A stretch of 64,000 bases of DNA from Marasmius tenuissimus (Eukaryota; Basidiomycota; Agaricomycetes; Agaricales; Marasmiaceae): positions 496,001 through 560,000 of the forward strand of contig JAQOTA010000057.1 in NCBI GenBank assembly GCA_029532415.1, written 5' to 3'. The notes below the pieces were generated by a model. That model was not told the origin of the DNA, made no database searches, and saw only the letters and a program-made list of their open reading frames with translations. This document shows, piece by piece, positions 12,018 through 22,403 of this stretch; within the stretch, counting starts at the first letter, position 1; each line of letters starts with the position of its first letter. The translations under genes were made by a program, and so were the position numbers.

Positions 12018-12762
12018 ATGCCTTCTTTCCGTGCCATCTCCCTCTTCTTCGCCGCCTCTTTGGCCAGCCTTTCTTTCACCTCGGCTGCGCCACAGTATAC
12101 TCCCACTGCTCCCTCGGGTTGTGACGCAGGATGCATGACAAAGTGTCATCTCCCGGTGATTTTCGCGGGAATGAAGACTGAGGTCACCCCCAAGGTTAAC
12201 ATGATCAGTAAGTCCCCTTCGTCGTGAGGAATCCCTTCCACAGTGACGAATAATGCTTTGCCTAGGTTCTATGTCCGAAGTCAAGGCCGACAAGATCAAG
12301 CCCGTTGTCGTCGAAATTACCTCCATCATCGACAAAGCCGTCGTCCAGGTCCAGGCCTGTATTGACGCCAAAGTTGGCTTGGATGTTGCCCTCGCCGCTG
12401 ACGTGGACGCAAGCGCTGTACTCACCATTGACGCCTTTGTTCAAGTGGTTGTTAGCTTGGTTGCTGTGAGCACTTCTTTCCTACCTCTTTCTCAAAATTG
12501 TATCCTGATCAGGATCCTCCCCTTCCAGTCCATCGTCGTCTGCATCCAGGCCGCCCTGAAGGTCGCAGCCAAAGCCGAGCTCAACCTCTTCATTGGGATG
12601 TGCGCAACCGTCTGCGTTAGACTTGCTGTCCTCTTGCAACTTTCCTGTCAGCTCGTTGGAGGCCTCGCGGTTTCTCTTTTGCTCCAACTCCCTGCTTACA
12701 TCGCTCTCTGTGCGCAGTTGGGTGTCGGTGCCTGCGTCGATTTCCTCAAGGTCGCAGTCTAA
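12018..12762 (+). CDS. Small secreted hydrophobic Cys-containing protein, copy A
   Basis: Three exons, 12018-12207, 12266-12465 and 12529-12762, give 207 aa with exact phase closure. A signal peptide (MPSFRAISLFFAASLASLSF) ends near an Ala-Ala/Pro site. The mature part starts with a Cys cluster (GCDAGCMTKC) followed by a long Ala/Val/Leu-rich region with seven more Cys spaced in short amphipathic or hydrophobic segments (VVVCIQAAL-type, GMCATVCVRLAVLLQLSC). It may be a cell-wall or membrane-associated secreted protein; the hydrophobic segments could also be membrane spans. The family was not recognised by name. Its paralogue in copy B (56217-56959) differs at about 25 of 207 residues and has the same exon structure. 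A TATA box lies 98 bases upstream. Confidence 0.85.
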
Positions 12763-12929
12763 GTGCGCTTCTGGGGTCTCTTGATTGGAGGTCATTTTGA
12801 TACGCTAGTTTACAATTTATACGTTAATACCATCATCGATTAATCGAGAAACTTGACACACATACCAGTGTAAAAGGAGGGTTACCCCTCGGAAACGTCT
12901 CTTGGATCGACAAATGCGATTGAGACATC

Positions 12930-12951
12930 ACGCTAATCCTTCGGCTAGCGT
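12930..12951. other. Conserved inverted repeat in 3' flank, copy A
   Basis: ACGCTA and TAGCGT flank a 10-base loop containing CCTTCGG, about 170 bases after the stop. The same element is unchanged in copy B at 57134. It could be part of a 3' UTR hairpin or terminator. The stem is only 6 bases, so chance cannot be excluded. Confidence 0.35.
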
Positions 12952-13060
12952 CTTATAGACGTGACTGCAGCTGACGACACGAGCAGGCCGACTAACTCGG
13001 AGGCTTAACCCTTGAGCCACGGAGAATCAAAATTAGACATGGAGTATCCATCTTTCCTGC

Positions 13061-13610
13061 CTCTGAAAATGATTTCCACGCGTGGCCTTAAATATTTGCG
13101 GTCGCAGTTCATGTGAAGCATTGTGATCAACCCACGAAAACAGCTCCAGTCGAGCAACTTGTGAAATCCGAGGAATAGAAACGGCTGTCGACTAGTTCCC
13201 GGGAACCCAAGCTGTCAGTCACAAGGCCACCACCACCACCCGTAGTCAGTAATTCCGGTCCAAGGAACCTGCCTGCATATGACGACAACAGGAACCGATT
13301 TATCGATGTAAGCCCTTTTGAATTCGGTCAAAGCAAGTATTTGTTCCCTCTCCTCCTAACACGGGCTCCGTCGCAAGGAGTGATAAGGGAGGAGAAATAC
13401 GATTTTTGGAAGCCCAAAACCGAGTGCAGTCGACAATGAGATGGCATGCTCTGCTTGCTCGAGTTGGCGCCACATTTCCCAATTACCTTGAGTAGGGAAC
13501 CCCGGCCTCGACAAAGTAGAGCGGCAGTAAAGGGAATACGAACGCAAATCGATTAGCGGCTAGGAAGAAGCTCAGAATCACAGGAGATGTCAAGGATCGG
13601 GTATGTTTTT
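13061..13610. other. Intergenic, no gene seen
   Basis: 550 bases between duplicated block A and the 3' end of the zinc-finger-like gene (-). It includes a short run of CCA/CAC triplets near 13228. No supported gene; part may be the 3' UTR of the minus-strand gene. Confidence 0.4.
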
Positions 13611-14243
13611 TTACGTCCTGCCAGGTGTCGACGGTCTGCTTCCCCAAAAAAACTCTCCCTGATTGCCCATCGCACGCAGGAGGTCCCCACTGCTTTGCAT
13701 GGTTAGTCCACCGCCTTCCAGGCTTGCTGTCGTCCATGCGACAGGAAGCGTTGCAGGCTGATCAGCCGTCGCAACTTTGTTGGCCCCTCTGCCTCCCTGC
13801 CAAATTATGATCAACATCAATGTATATCGCACACGACGAAAGAATGATTCCCATACCTTCTCACCACTTTCTTCGTCCCCTTTTCGTTTTCCCTCCTTAA
13901 TGTAAGCACAAGCAGCCTTGTGCTTATTCCAAGGCGCCGGATAATAATCTGCGCCGGCCCTCATATCTAGTTTGACGTCGTTTCCGCATCCCAAGCACCG
14001 AACTTTTTTCGGAGTCACTTTAGTCGAATCGATCCACGGGTCCCGTTCCAGCTGTGCTTTACGCTCAGCCGCTGTCCTGAACCTTTTGGTCTGAGTCTGA
14101 GTCGACGGTGCTGAAACCGTTTCCGAGGGTGTAGAAGTAGAAGCCAGAGGAGGCGTAGATGCGGGGGGTGTAGTGAAAAGAGGCGTGTTGCTCTCAGCGG
14201 GGGTAATCATGGACGTTCGGAATAAAGTTTGCTGGATGGACAT
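13611..14243 (-). CDS. Short protein with CxxC...HxxxC zinc-finger-like motif
   Basis: Two exons, 14243..13857 and 13796..13611, joined by a 60-base GT..AG intron in phase 0, give 190 aa. A Ser/Thr/Pro-rich N-terminus (about 60 residues) is followed by RFRTAAERKAQLERDPW, then VRCLGCGNDVKLD, then YYPAPWNKHKAAC. The spaced C-x2-C and H-x3-C pair looks like a zinc knuckle. I recall similar RT(A/E)xER...DP...CxxC...W..H...C modules in many agaricomycete hypothetical proteins; their function is unknown, and DNA or protein binding is possible. The tail after the intron is low-complexity and less certain. The ATG chosen is the first Met of the frame; the frame extends upstream without another Met. 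Confidence 0.6.
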   Translation of the reverse strand: MSIQQTLFRTSMITPAESNTPLFTTPPASTPPLASTSTPSETVSAPSTQTQTKRFRTAAERKAQLERDPWIDSTKVTPKKVRCLGCGNDVKLDMRAGADYYPAPWNKHKAACAYIKEGKRKGDEESGEKVWESFFRRVRYTLMLIIIWQGGRGANKVATADQPATLPVAWTTASLEGGGLTMQSSGDLLRAMGNQGEFFWGSRPSTPGRT

Positions 14244-15931
14244 TGCATGTTTGTCACGCTGATTGTTCCCCCGGGTTTCGCAGGGTTCCGCGAGAGGTCT
14301 GGCCCAACGTTTTACAGAACATGCCGGGAGAAAATGAGATTGAAAGGTGAGTCTCCGGATAGCCACTGTAGAAATTAACTCACTTCAAGGTTCGACAGAG
14401 ACTACGTTAGGGGGCGAGTCCGAGTAGCGAGATAATCGAAGCTGTTTCTACAGCTGGCCTTCTAGGGTAGCAAGAGAGACACCAGTGTGAGGCCCGAGCA
14501 AGTAAATTTTTTGTGCGCAATGAAGAACTGAGAGGGCTTTGTGACTTAAATACGACTTGGTGTCGAAGATGGCAGTGAAAGAGAAAAACGATTGACGCCC
14601 TTGCGGCGCCGCGTCCGATCGTTCCGAGAATAGTTTCTGAATCGGGCTCTCCGCCGGCCGGCCCCCAGTGTCGGAACCTGGGACCAACCCTCAGTTGAGG
14701 ATATAGCAAGTAGCAGGAGAACGACTCCAAGATTATCCGTGAGCTCTGGTTAGAGAAGCCCGAGCCCCAGGAATTAAGTCTCGAAGCCCAGGTAACCTTG
14801 AGCGCATTCATTTGCCATTGTTGGGTCTATATCTGCGCAGAGCGGGGGGTTCCAACCGTTGGTGTTGAATTCGAAAGAGATATACTAGGTCCAATTTACG
14901 ATTGTCTTTTTTCTTGAGACATTGATTTCTGAGGCCAGCAGGCACGATGGTCGATGGAGCCAAACTGGTACCAGGGTAGTCTAGCGCTCACTTTATACGC
15001 GACACCGTGTTCTTACCTCCTACCATCATCATCAGCCCACGGCCGCAGCCTTTATAACTTCAGTTTACTTCCCAGTTGTTCGCAAGATACTAGCTATGAG
15101 AGATGGGCTTGATGAGAAGAGCCAGTATAATAAGAAGTACGTCTTGGCACCACGATTTTTATCGATTCTAGGTTATTTTAACAACTACACTTTACTGGAC
15201 ATTCAATTCTCTATCGTGATACTGGAAGTCATTGCTCTTCATTCTCATAAGCACTTAGTCTAGCGAATCGGCTGGGCCGACTCTGACCCGCAAGAACATT
15301 GCCAGAGGGCCAAATGTACGTGTCCATGATGCTCGACAGTGCTGGCGACGTGATGGTAAAACTCATCTCTAAACTACACGCTGTACTAGGTCGTGCGTTT
15401 CAAAAGGCTTCGATCGTCTCCACAGAAGATGTCAGTGAATGGAAAACGGAAATGAAATGAGAAAGTGGTCTGAAACGGTCCACAAAACATCTCAAATCAA
15501 GTTGTGGGCCCTGGGGCACCCTGGGGACGATGATTTGATTTACTTACCAACATTGAGCCTAGATCAGCCTATTGGGTCGGGCTTCAGTCTGTTTTAGCCG
15601 GAAGCCCTCACGGGCGCACATGCCACAAGCCCAACAAGTCCGCCCCGGTGACAACCTCTGTGTCATTTCTTGGACTCTTCGGCCGGTCATCCGACAGGGA
15701 ATCGCAATTCGAGAATCCCATTTTCCCTCACTTCGTCATGCGTGGATACGAACTTGATTTCCGAAACGACATCTTGGCTCGTCACATGCCTTCTCTTATT
15801 CCTTCACCCGCTTTGCCTATTCTTCCGCTACCTGTTTGAATATCCGGATGGTGGAGTGGATGGCCCGGTGATGCATGGAAAGGTACGCCCGAATTACCTA
15901 TAAGTATCGGCTCTTTCAAGCTGATGCCCCC
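14244..15931. other. Intergenic, no supported gene
   Basis: 1.7 kb between divergent genes. A 134-codon minus-strand frame (14811..14407) has no recognisable domain. A TATAAG lies at 15899, only 28-33 bases before the next ATG, so it is doubtful as a core promoter. Confidence 0.4.
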
Positions 15932-17485
15932 ATGATTCTCCCCAGACTCTCTGCCCTGCTGTTGCTCAGCGCGTCGCTCGTGAGTGCTGCTCCCCCAAGC
16001 GGCATTTGCGAGAATGCTCGCTTCCAAAACAAGACTCGTGTCTTCGTTATGACCGACATCTCCAACGAACCTGATGACCAGATGAGCCTCGTTCGTCTCC
16101 TCACACATGCCAACGAGCTCGACATCGTCAACATCGCCGGTGTAACTTCGACGTGGAAGAACGACTCTGTAGACATTCCCACAATCGAGACCGTCATCGA
16201 GGGTTATGGCCAGGTCATTGACAACCTTAACGCCAACGTACCAGAGGCAGGTGTATACCCACCGGCGGAAGAGCTGCTTTCCAAGATACGGGTTGGTCAT
16301 CCTGTCTATGGTCTCGCAGCTTTCAAGGAGCCCGAGCCGAGTAACGCTTCTACTGCGTTGGTCGATGCTGTAGACGCTTCGGGGAAACCGCTCTGGGTTC
16401 TTGCCTGGGGTGGTGCCAACGTCCTTGCTGAAGCGTTGAATCAGGTCCAGCAGTCGCGAAATGAAGAAGACATAGCTGCTTTTGTCCGAAAGCTCCGGGT
16501 CTACTCAATTTCCGACCAGGACAACGCCGGTCCCTGGATTCGGTGGAACTTCCCTACCCTCTTCTACATCGTCTCGATTCACGGGTTCAGCGAGTACAGC
16601 TTGGCTACTTGGATTGTACGTCTTCTCAATGCCATTCACAGTATTCTCGATACTGACTGGTTGTATTTTTAGGGCATTTCTGGAGACCTCCTCCGACCTT
16701 TCGACAAAGGCGGGCCAGATACCTCCATCGTGACAAACGAATGGGCAGACGAACATATCAGAATCGGAGAACTAGGCGCGCACTACCCAGACATAGCATT
16801 CATAATGGAGGGTGATACCCCCTCGTTCCTTGGTCTCCTCCCGAACGGCCTAAACGCTCCCGAGCATCCAGAGTGGGGTGGCTGGGGTGGCCGATACATC
16901 CTAGCGGACTCCTCCGGCGAAACTTCGATCTACAGCGACTCCGGCGACTTTGCTATCGGTCTCAATAATGACACCTTCTGGTCCAAGTATGCGTCAATTT
17001 GGAGATGGAGGCCGGCATTCCAGTACGATTTCGCCGCGCGGATGCAGTGGACCGTCAATGCTGACGTCGCCAACGCCAACCACCATCCGGTTGCTGTGGT
17101 TAACGGGAGCTGTGGGCTTGGAGCAATGGAAATCCCGTTCAAGCTGGGGGAGAGCGTTGTTTTGGACGCTTCAGAGTCGTGGGATCCTGATGGCGATGAG
17201 CTTACTTTTGATTGGTTCCATTATCGAGAGGCGTCCATAAGGTTGGATGGGAATATTGAGCGTATTTCACCGAACTTGACGTTCACTCCGTTGGAAGGGG
17301 GGAAGCTAGTTGAGGCTCGTCCCAACAACAACATCGTGAGTATCCTCCATTCCCTCTTAGACTTGTTATACTAGGCGCTAAACGTCTTTAATTCATAGAC
17401 GATGCACATCATTCTCTCTGTCAACGATGTGCGCCCGATGAACTTGACGGCGTACAGGCGTATCATCTTGAAACCTACAGCCTAA
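15932..17485 (+). CDS. Secreted DUF1593 / nucleoside-hydrolase-like protein
   Basis: Three exons, 15932-16615, 16673-17335 and 17399-17485, close in phase 0 and give 477 aa. A signal peptide (MILPRLSALLLLSASLVSA) is followed by RVFVMTDISNEPDDQMSLVRLL, the Asp-rich metal-binding start of the nucleoside hydrolase-like fold as in the DUF1593 (cellulose-binding protein) family. Then come VLAWGGANVLAEAL, ISDQDNAGPWIR, a His/Trp-rich middle (HPEWGGWGGRY) and a C-terminal beta domain with LDASESWDPDGDELTFDW, typical of the second domain of this family. It is likely an extracellular glycan- or nucleoside-active hydrolase; the substrate is unknown. Its last exon (MHIILSVND..MNLTAYRRIILKPTA) has decayed copies downstream at about 19985 and 22180. 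Confidence 0.88.
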
Positions 17486-18154
17486 AAATCAATCTAAAAC
17501 TGATACCCAAAACTGCGAGAGTTATAACTACGTATCGTTACCAATACCATCTCTTGCTTGAAATCTAATCCACGAATGTAGCTTGTTTTCGATAAAACAG
17601 GGCTCACCAGGTCCATATCGTCATCAGCGAGCATGAACCTGAGCATCTGGTATACGGGGCTGCAGAGAGCCACCATAAGTAAAGAGATTTATTACGTGCT
17701 TATTACTCAGTGACCACAAACTCGCAGTCAAGAGCCTGAGAAGGGCTAGTAGTTGTATACCGGTAGTACTTCGTCCCCTTCGTCGGTGCAGATTTTAAAA
17801 GGCCACCATAGAAACACCGAGACACGCCCTCCTCGTCTGTGATGCCTCAATATCTATTATGGCGAGCTCGTTCCTGGGATGGTAGTTCTTTGTGGATAGA
17901 CGCCGTGGCTGGCTAAGTATTTAACGAAATGTACGGTAAGTATGATCCACATCCCAGCAGTTCTAGTAGGACCATGCTGTGTATCTATCTATCTATCTAT
18001 CTATCTATCCATCCATCTATCTGATGCACGGATGCACTGATATTCGCAGGTAGCAAGCCGACAAATAGGCTAAAAGTTGTTTGTTGATCAATCATCAGTT
18101 CGACGTAAGTTAAAAGGAACAAAGGCCAAAGCAAACATTCTCTCCCACGCGACC
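17486..18154. other. Intergenic with microsatellite
   Basis: 670 bases between the DUF1593 gene and the first F-box copy. The first part (to about 17660) is homologous to the sequence after the exon relic at 20110-20215, so it belongs to the duplicated unit. It also holds the ATCT microsatellite. Confidence 0.5.
17983..18022 (+). repeat. (ATCT)n microsatellite
   Basis: About ten ATCT-type units with two ATCC variants near the end. A simple length-variable repeat about 135 bases before the first F-box copy. Confidence 0.9.
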
Positions 18155-19871
18155 ATGCTTCTCCACTTACTACCACGACGTCCCCTTCTTGTTCACAGCA
18201 ATCCACTCTCCGCCCGGCCAAAACCAATGCCCAGCGCGGCAAAACTTCCCGTAGAGATCACCATTATTATTCTTGACTTCTTAATCCACGACCATCAACA
18301 TACGACGGATTGTTGCTGGCTTGAAGATCCTTTCAAAGGAGATTTGCCTTGTCAGAGCATTAGACGCGTTCTCCGAGGATGTTCATTCATCTCGCCTGTA
18401 TGGCTCAAGGCCACTCGTCAACGATTATTTGGAAGCTTCCCCGCACCGAGAACTGAGACCACTTTGCAAGGTCTCAGACGAATCTTGGCATCGCCGCACC
18501 TCACAATTGAGTGCAACGAAGTCAAAACCTTGATCGTAAAGGGAAACGCACCCGTGGAGTGGATCAGCCTTGGGTCATCCTGGTATCGGACTCGCCCTTC
18601 AGTGCGGGTAGATCCAGCAGAGAAGGAACGCGTTCAAAATCTCACCAATACGTTGGAGAATTTCCTCGAATGGGCTTTTGGAAACCCCAGGTCTGGAAGT
18701 CCCACCTTCGCCAATCTGATGGAACTCCGATTCAGCGAGGTATACTTCTGCTCTTCCAAGCTTTCCATTGGCGAGCAGTCTCCCGACCTAGGAGACTGGG
18801 TTGTTCTGACCCATCGAACGCAGTACAGCGTAGCCCACTCCGTACCCGCGCTAAAGAGGCTCGCTATGGGACAAGTCAAGTTCCTGGATGATGTCTTGTT
18901 TACGTGGCTCTTGCGCTCCTTCAGTGAGACGCTGGAGGAGCTAACATTGGACCACGTCGAGATTGACACGTACATTGATTTTTCGCGACGCTCGGAGATC
19001 CCGAGCCACTGGTTTTCGGATGACGCGATCCTTCCTCGACTCAGGGTGTTGCGCCTATCGAAAAGCGCAATACACACGGCCCCCTTTTTCATTCCTTCTC
19101 CCAACTTACGCGAAATCTTTGTTGACGTGACAGAGGCGGGAATAGACAAGGAAGAGACCTTGGAGGCCCTTGTCACCTTGGCCAGCTCCTCGCAATACCT
19201 GGAGTCCATCACAGTTGACGGACAATCCTACAATGGTTTCAGAAGAAGAATTGATGGTACGATTTCAATTTGGAGCTCTCACCTCTCGGATACTCACCAG
19301 CGCCCTTTTCTGACCCTTATCAGCCTCGTTCTTTTCCAGAATTTTGTCTGCGAGTCCATCTCTCTCCAAAGTCAATTTCAACATTCACCAACATGTCTTC
19401 GACACCGCCCATTGTCCTCGGAACCCGAACGTTAATCTCGTTACATTACGACTGCCCTACATGCAAATGTCACGAACAGACCTTCCGACTCTCGATAGCT
19501 ACCTCCGAGCCTCGTTCCCGCGACTGAAATCATTATACTTCGACTTAATGATTCCGGACACCCCAGAACTTTCCCCTCAAATCTATTTCCCGCCCGAGCT
19601 CGTCTGTCTGCGACAGCCTCCGATCGCACAGTCAAGTTCTGGCAACAATACACAGTCGATGCAGACACTGTTGTGGGGGCCAACAAATCCGCTGGTAGAG
19701 GCAAAGAGAAAGAAGGCTTATGATGTTCAGGATCTGGTGAGGCGTTTCTTGAGAAGGGAGAAGCTATGCCAAAGTCTCGACCGATTGGGGGATATGATGC
19801 CCTGGTCTAAAGAACAAGGATGTCTGAGGCCGACGCCGCGTTGGGCAGACTCACGTGGTCAAATAAGGTGA
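18155..19871 (+). CDS. F-box-like protein, tandem paralogue 1
   Basis: Two exons, 18155-19256 and 19324-19871, close in phase 1 and give 549 aa. It starts MLLHLLPRRPLL; the F-box-like segment AKLPVEITIIILDFLI is followed by RRVLRGCSFISPVWLKATRQRLF. The body is rich in Leu and aromatic strand motifs (FANLMELRFSEVYFCSS, LTHRTQYSVAHS, LEELTLDHVEIDTYIDF, PSPNLREIFVDV) and resembles a degenerate leucine-rich repeat. Exon 2 begins within SASPSLSKVNFNIHQHVFDT. It is likely an SCF-type adaptor; the target is unknown. The C-terminus is longer than in the other two copies and partly low-complexity. Confidence 0.8.
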
Positions 19872-19984
19872 ACTACTGGAATGCAAAGAGGACATATCTT
19901 GGACACTTCCATCCGAGTCAATAGGACTTTTGAGCCTTTTTGGCCCTTATTTATATCGGATGTTCAATCACCTATTTAATGTTA

Positions 19985-20215
19985 TACCATGCGCTGAACA
20001 TCTTTTATTCCTAGATGATGCACATTATTCTCTCTGTATATTCGGATGTGCCACCCCCGATGAACTTCACGGCACGTAGGCGGATCGTCCTCAAATCTAC
20101 ATTGTTAAACACGATATGTGGCAATGCCATTTCTTGCTCGAAAACCAAGCAACAATAGGCGGATCCATGCCCCTCAAGGCTTCTTTGAGCATTGCTTGCC
20201 ATATCATCATTCAGC
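19985..20215 (+). pseudogene. Decayed last exon of DUF1593 gene, relic 1
   Basis: The segment from GCGCTGAACATC, through a CTAG acceptor, then MMHIILSVYSDV..MNFTARRRIVLK, matches the intron end, third exon and downstream sequence of the DUF1593 gene at 17371-17660. The upstream exons are absent, and the stop is displaced. It is a non-functional by-product of tandem duplication. Confidence 0.7.
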
Positions 20216-20388
20216 GAGCATTTGCTTAGGTCCCTAGGGATCGTGAAGTACTAACATTCACCACGGGGAGTTTCAGTTTATGAAGGTGGCGAGCAGTGGC
20301 AATTCTGCGTGCTTATGTGCGATGTAGAAGCGATTAGCACCTAAGAGGGGACGAAGGACAGCCACTGGCTATCCGCATTCACGCAACC

Positions 20389-21892
20389 ATGCTTCTGCAC
20401 TTACTACCGCCACGTCGTTCCCCCCTAGCCTGGGACGAAATATTCCCTCCTCCACCTACTCCAAAAAATACCACATCTGGCCCTGCTGCAAAACTTCCCG
20501 AAGAGATCGTCATCATCGTTCTAAAGTTTCTCATCAGCGACCATCATCCTCCCCAAGAAGACTTACCCTGCGAGATCAGACGCGTTCTCCAGGAATGCTC
20601 ACTCATCTCACCTGCGTGGCTCAGGGCCACTCGTCTTCGACTGTTTGAACATTTCCCCGTAGTGCCGAAGACTGAGAAGTCGTTCCAGGGTCTCAGACGT
20701 ATCTTCGCATCGCCGTACCTCACAATCGATTGCAACGAAGTGAAGGTCCTGGACGTAAAGGGAAACGTACCCGTGCATTGGACTCGGCCGCCAACAGAGA
20801 GAGAACGCGTTCAGGTCCTCACTGACACATTGGACAACTTCCTCAATTGGGTTGCTCGAAATTTCGAATCTGGGGGCCCTACCTTCGCCAACCTAAGGGA
20901 GCTTCGACTGAGCAAGTTGTACTTCTGCTCTTCCTTGCCCGTCAATTCTGGCAAATGGGTTGTTCTAACCCATCGAACGCAGTACAGCGTGGCACACTCG
21001 CTTCCTGTATTGAAGAGGCTCATTTTGGAACAAGTCAGGTTCCTGAACGAGTTTCTCCTCGCATCGTTTTTGGGTTATTTTCATGGGACGCTGGAGGAGC
21101 TGACATTGGATCATGTCGAAATTGACACGTACAGGGATTTTTCGGAATACTCCGGGATTCCGAGCAGCTGGTTGTCGGATGGCGATGCTCTACTCCCTTG
21201 GCTCAGAGAGTTACGTGTATCGGGAATAGCTATACACACGGCCCCCCTTTTCATTCCCTCTCCCAACTTGCACGAAATCTTCGTTGACGTGGAACGGCGA
21301 ATATATAAGAAAAAGACCCTGGAAGCTCTCGTCAGCTTGGCCGGCTCTTCTCAATGTCTAAAGCGCGTCGCGATTGGGTCTTCAGGTCGCAATTACGGAT
21401 TAATAACCGACGGTATGGTTTCTACCCTGGAATTCTAGCTCAGCTCATTTACTCATTTGACTCTTATTAGACTTGTTCTTCTCTAGGCTGTTGTCCGCGA
21501 CCCCATCTCTTTCCGAACTCAAATTCAACATCCACCATAACGTCTTCGACACCGTCCATTCCCCTCCGATCCCCAACCTGAATCTCGTTACATTACAGTT
21601 GCGTTTCATGCAAACTTCCGAACAAACAAATTTCCGGGATCTCGATGAATACCTCCGAGTCTCGTTCCCGCGATTAGAATCCTTACGCTTCGAGCTGAAA
21701 GCTATTCCACGCACCCCACTCAACCAAATTCGTGACCTGGGGGGTATGTCAGTCGATCAAATTCTTGACCGATTGAGGGGTATGTCAGTCGACCAACTTC
21801 TTGACCGATTGGGCAATATGATGCCCTGGTGTAAAGAACGAGGGTGTTTGAGGTCGACGCAGGATTGGCACTTGGAGCATGGTGGCAGATGA
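20389..21892 (+). CDS. F-box-like protein, tandem paralogue 2
   Basis: Two exons, 20389-21412 and 21471-21892, phase 1, give 481 aa. Same architecture as its neighbours: MLLHLLPPRRSPL, AKLPEEIVIIVLKFLI, then RRVLQECSLISPAWLRATRLRLF, FANLRELRLSKLYF, LTHRTQYSVAHSLP, LEELTLDHVEIDTYRDF, PSPNLHEIFVDV. Exon 2 starts DLFFSRLLSATPSLSELKF. Near the C-terminus a short internal duplication reads MSVDQILDRLRG / MSVDQLLDRLGN. The end, MMPWCKERGCLR, is shared with copy 3. It is closer to copy 3 than to copy 1. Intact frame and conserved splice sites suggest it is expressed. Confidence 0.82.
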
Positions 21893-22179
21893 GCTACAGG
21901 TCCGAGGAGCTATAAAGATGAATTGGGGGCATGATCTCGTACGAAGTGGCACTTCCCGTCGAGTAGTTCATAGTCATCACAGATTGTTTTGAGCCTTTGA
22001 CCCTTTTCGATCCTTTTGCACTGTCTTGAACCAGCGGTTGACCGACTACGAAACGTTTGAATACTTTGGAAGAGATTACGACCAGATAAACTCAGACTGT
22101 ATCTATACCTATAGCAACCGTCCTTTGTGGTTTTTGGTTTTGCCAGATAACAAGATGAGAGAATGTCAGAGCCTGTTAT

Positions 22180-22265
22180 GAACGCAACAGTGAACAAGAA
22201 ATGCGCCCGACAAACTTGACGGCGTCCTACAGCGTAAAACACAATATGTAGTTCCAACCACGAGC
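22180..22265 (+). pseudogene. Decayed last exon of DUF1593 gene, relic 2
   Basis: A shorter and more decayed fragment (GCGCCCGACAAACTTGACGGCG...CCTACAGCGTAAAACACAATATG) matching the end of the DUF1593 third exon and the relic at 19985. Only the C-terminal coding part remains. It marks the junction between repeat units 2 and 3. Confidence 0.55.
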
Positions 22266-22403
22266 CAGAGTTGAACGTTGATCGATCATCAACTTCAAGG
22301 TGCTAGTACTAGTAGCGAGCAGTGGCAATCCAAGCAGCAGTGGTTAGCACGTGATGCCATAGGGGACAAAGGACGGCCCCTGGCTGTTCGCTTTCACGTA
22401 ACC

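Larger units (their letters stand above)
11397..13060 (+). repeat. Segmental duplication, copy A
   Basis: About 1.65 kb that matches 55626-57290 in the same orientation. The match covers upstream sequence, TATA box, a three-exon gene with both introns, and about 290 bases of 3' flank. The 5' flank is more diverged, with small indels; the TATA region, gene and 3' flank are very close. The edges were judged by eye: similarity fades upstream of an ACTGCAGAGGATTGTAT / ACTGTAGAGATTCGTAT match and downstream of the GAGAATCAAAAT region. No flanking transposon ends were recognised. Confidence 0.8.

Noticed and set aside
13300..13610. Minus-strand frames downstream of the zinc-finger-like gene as additional exons
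   Set aside because: No donor/acceptor pair and no similarity to the family; the stop at 13611 is a reasonable end.
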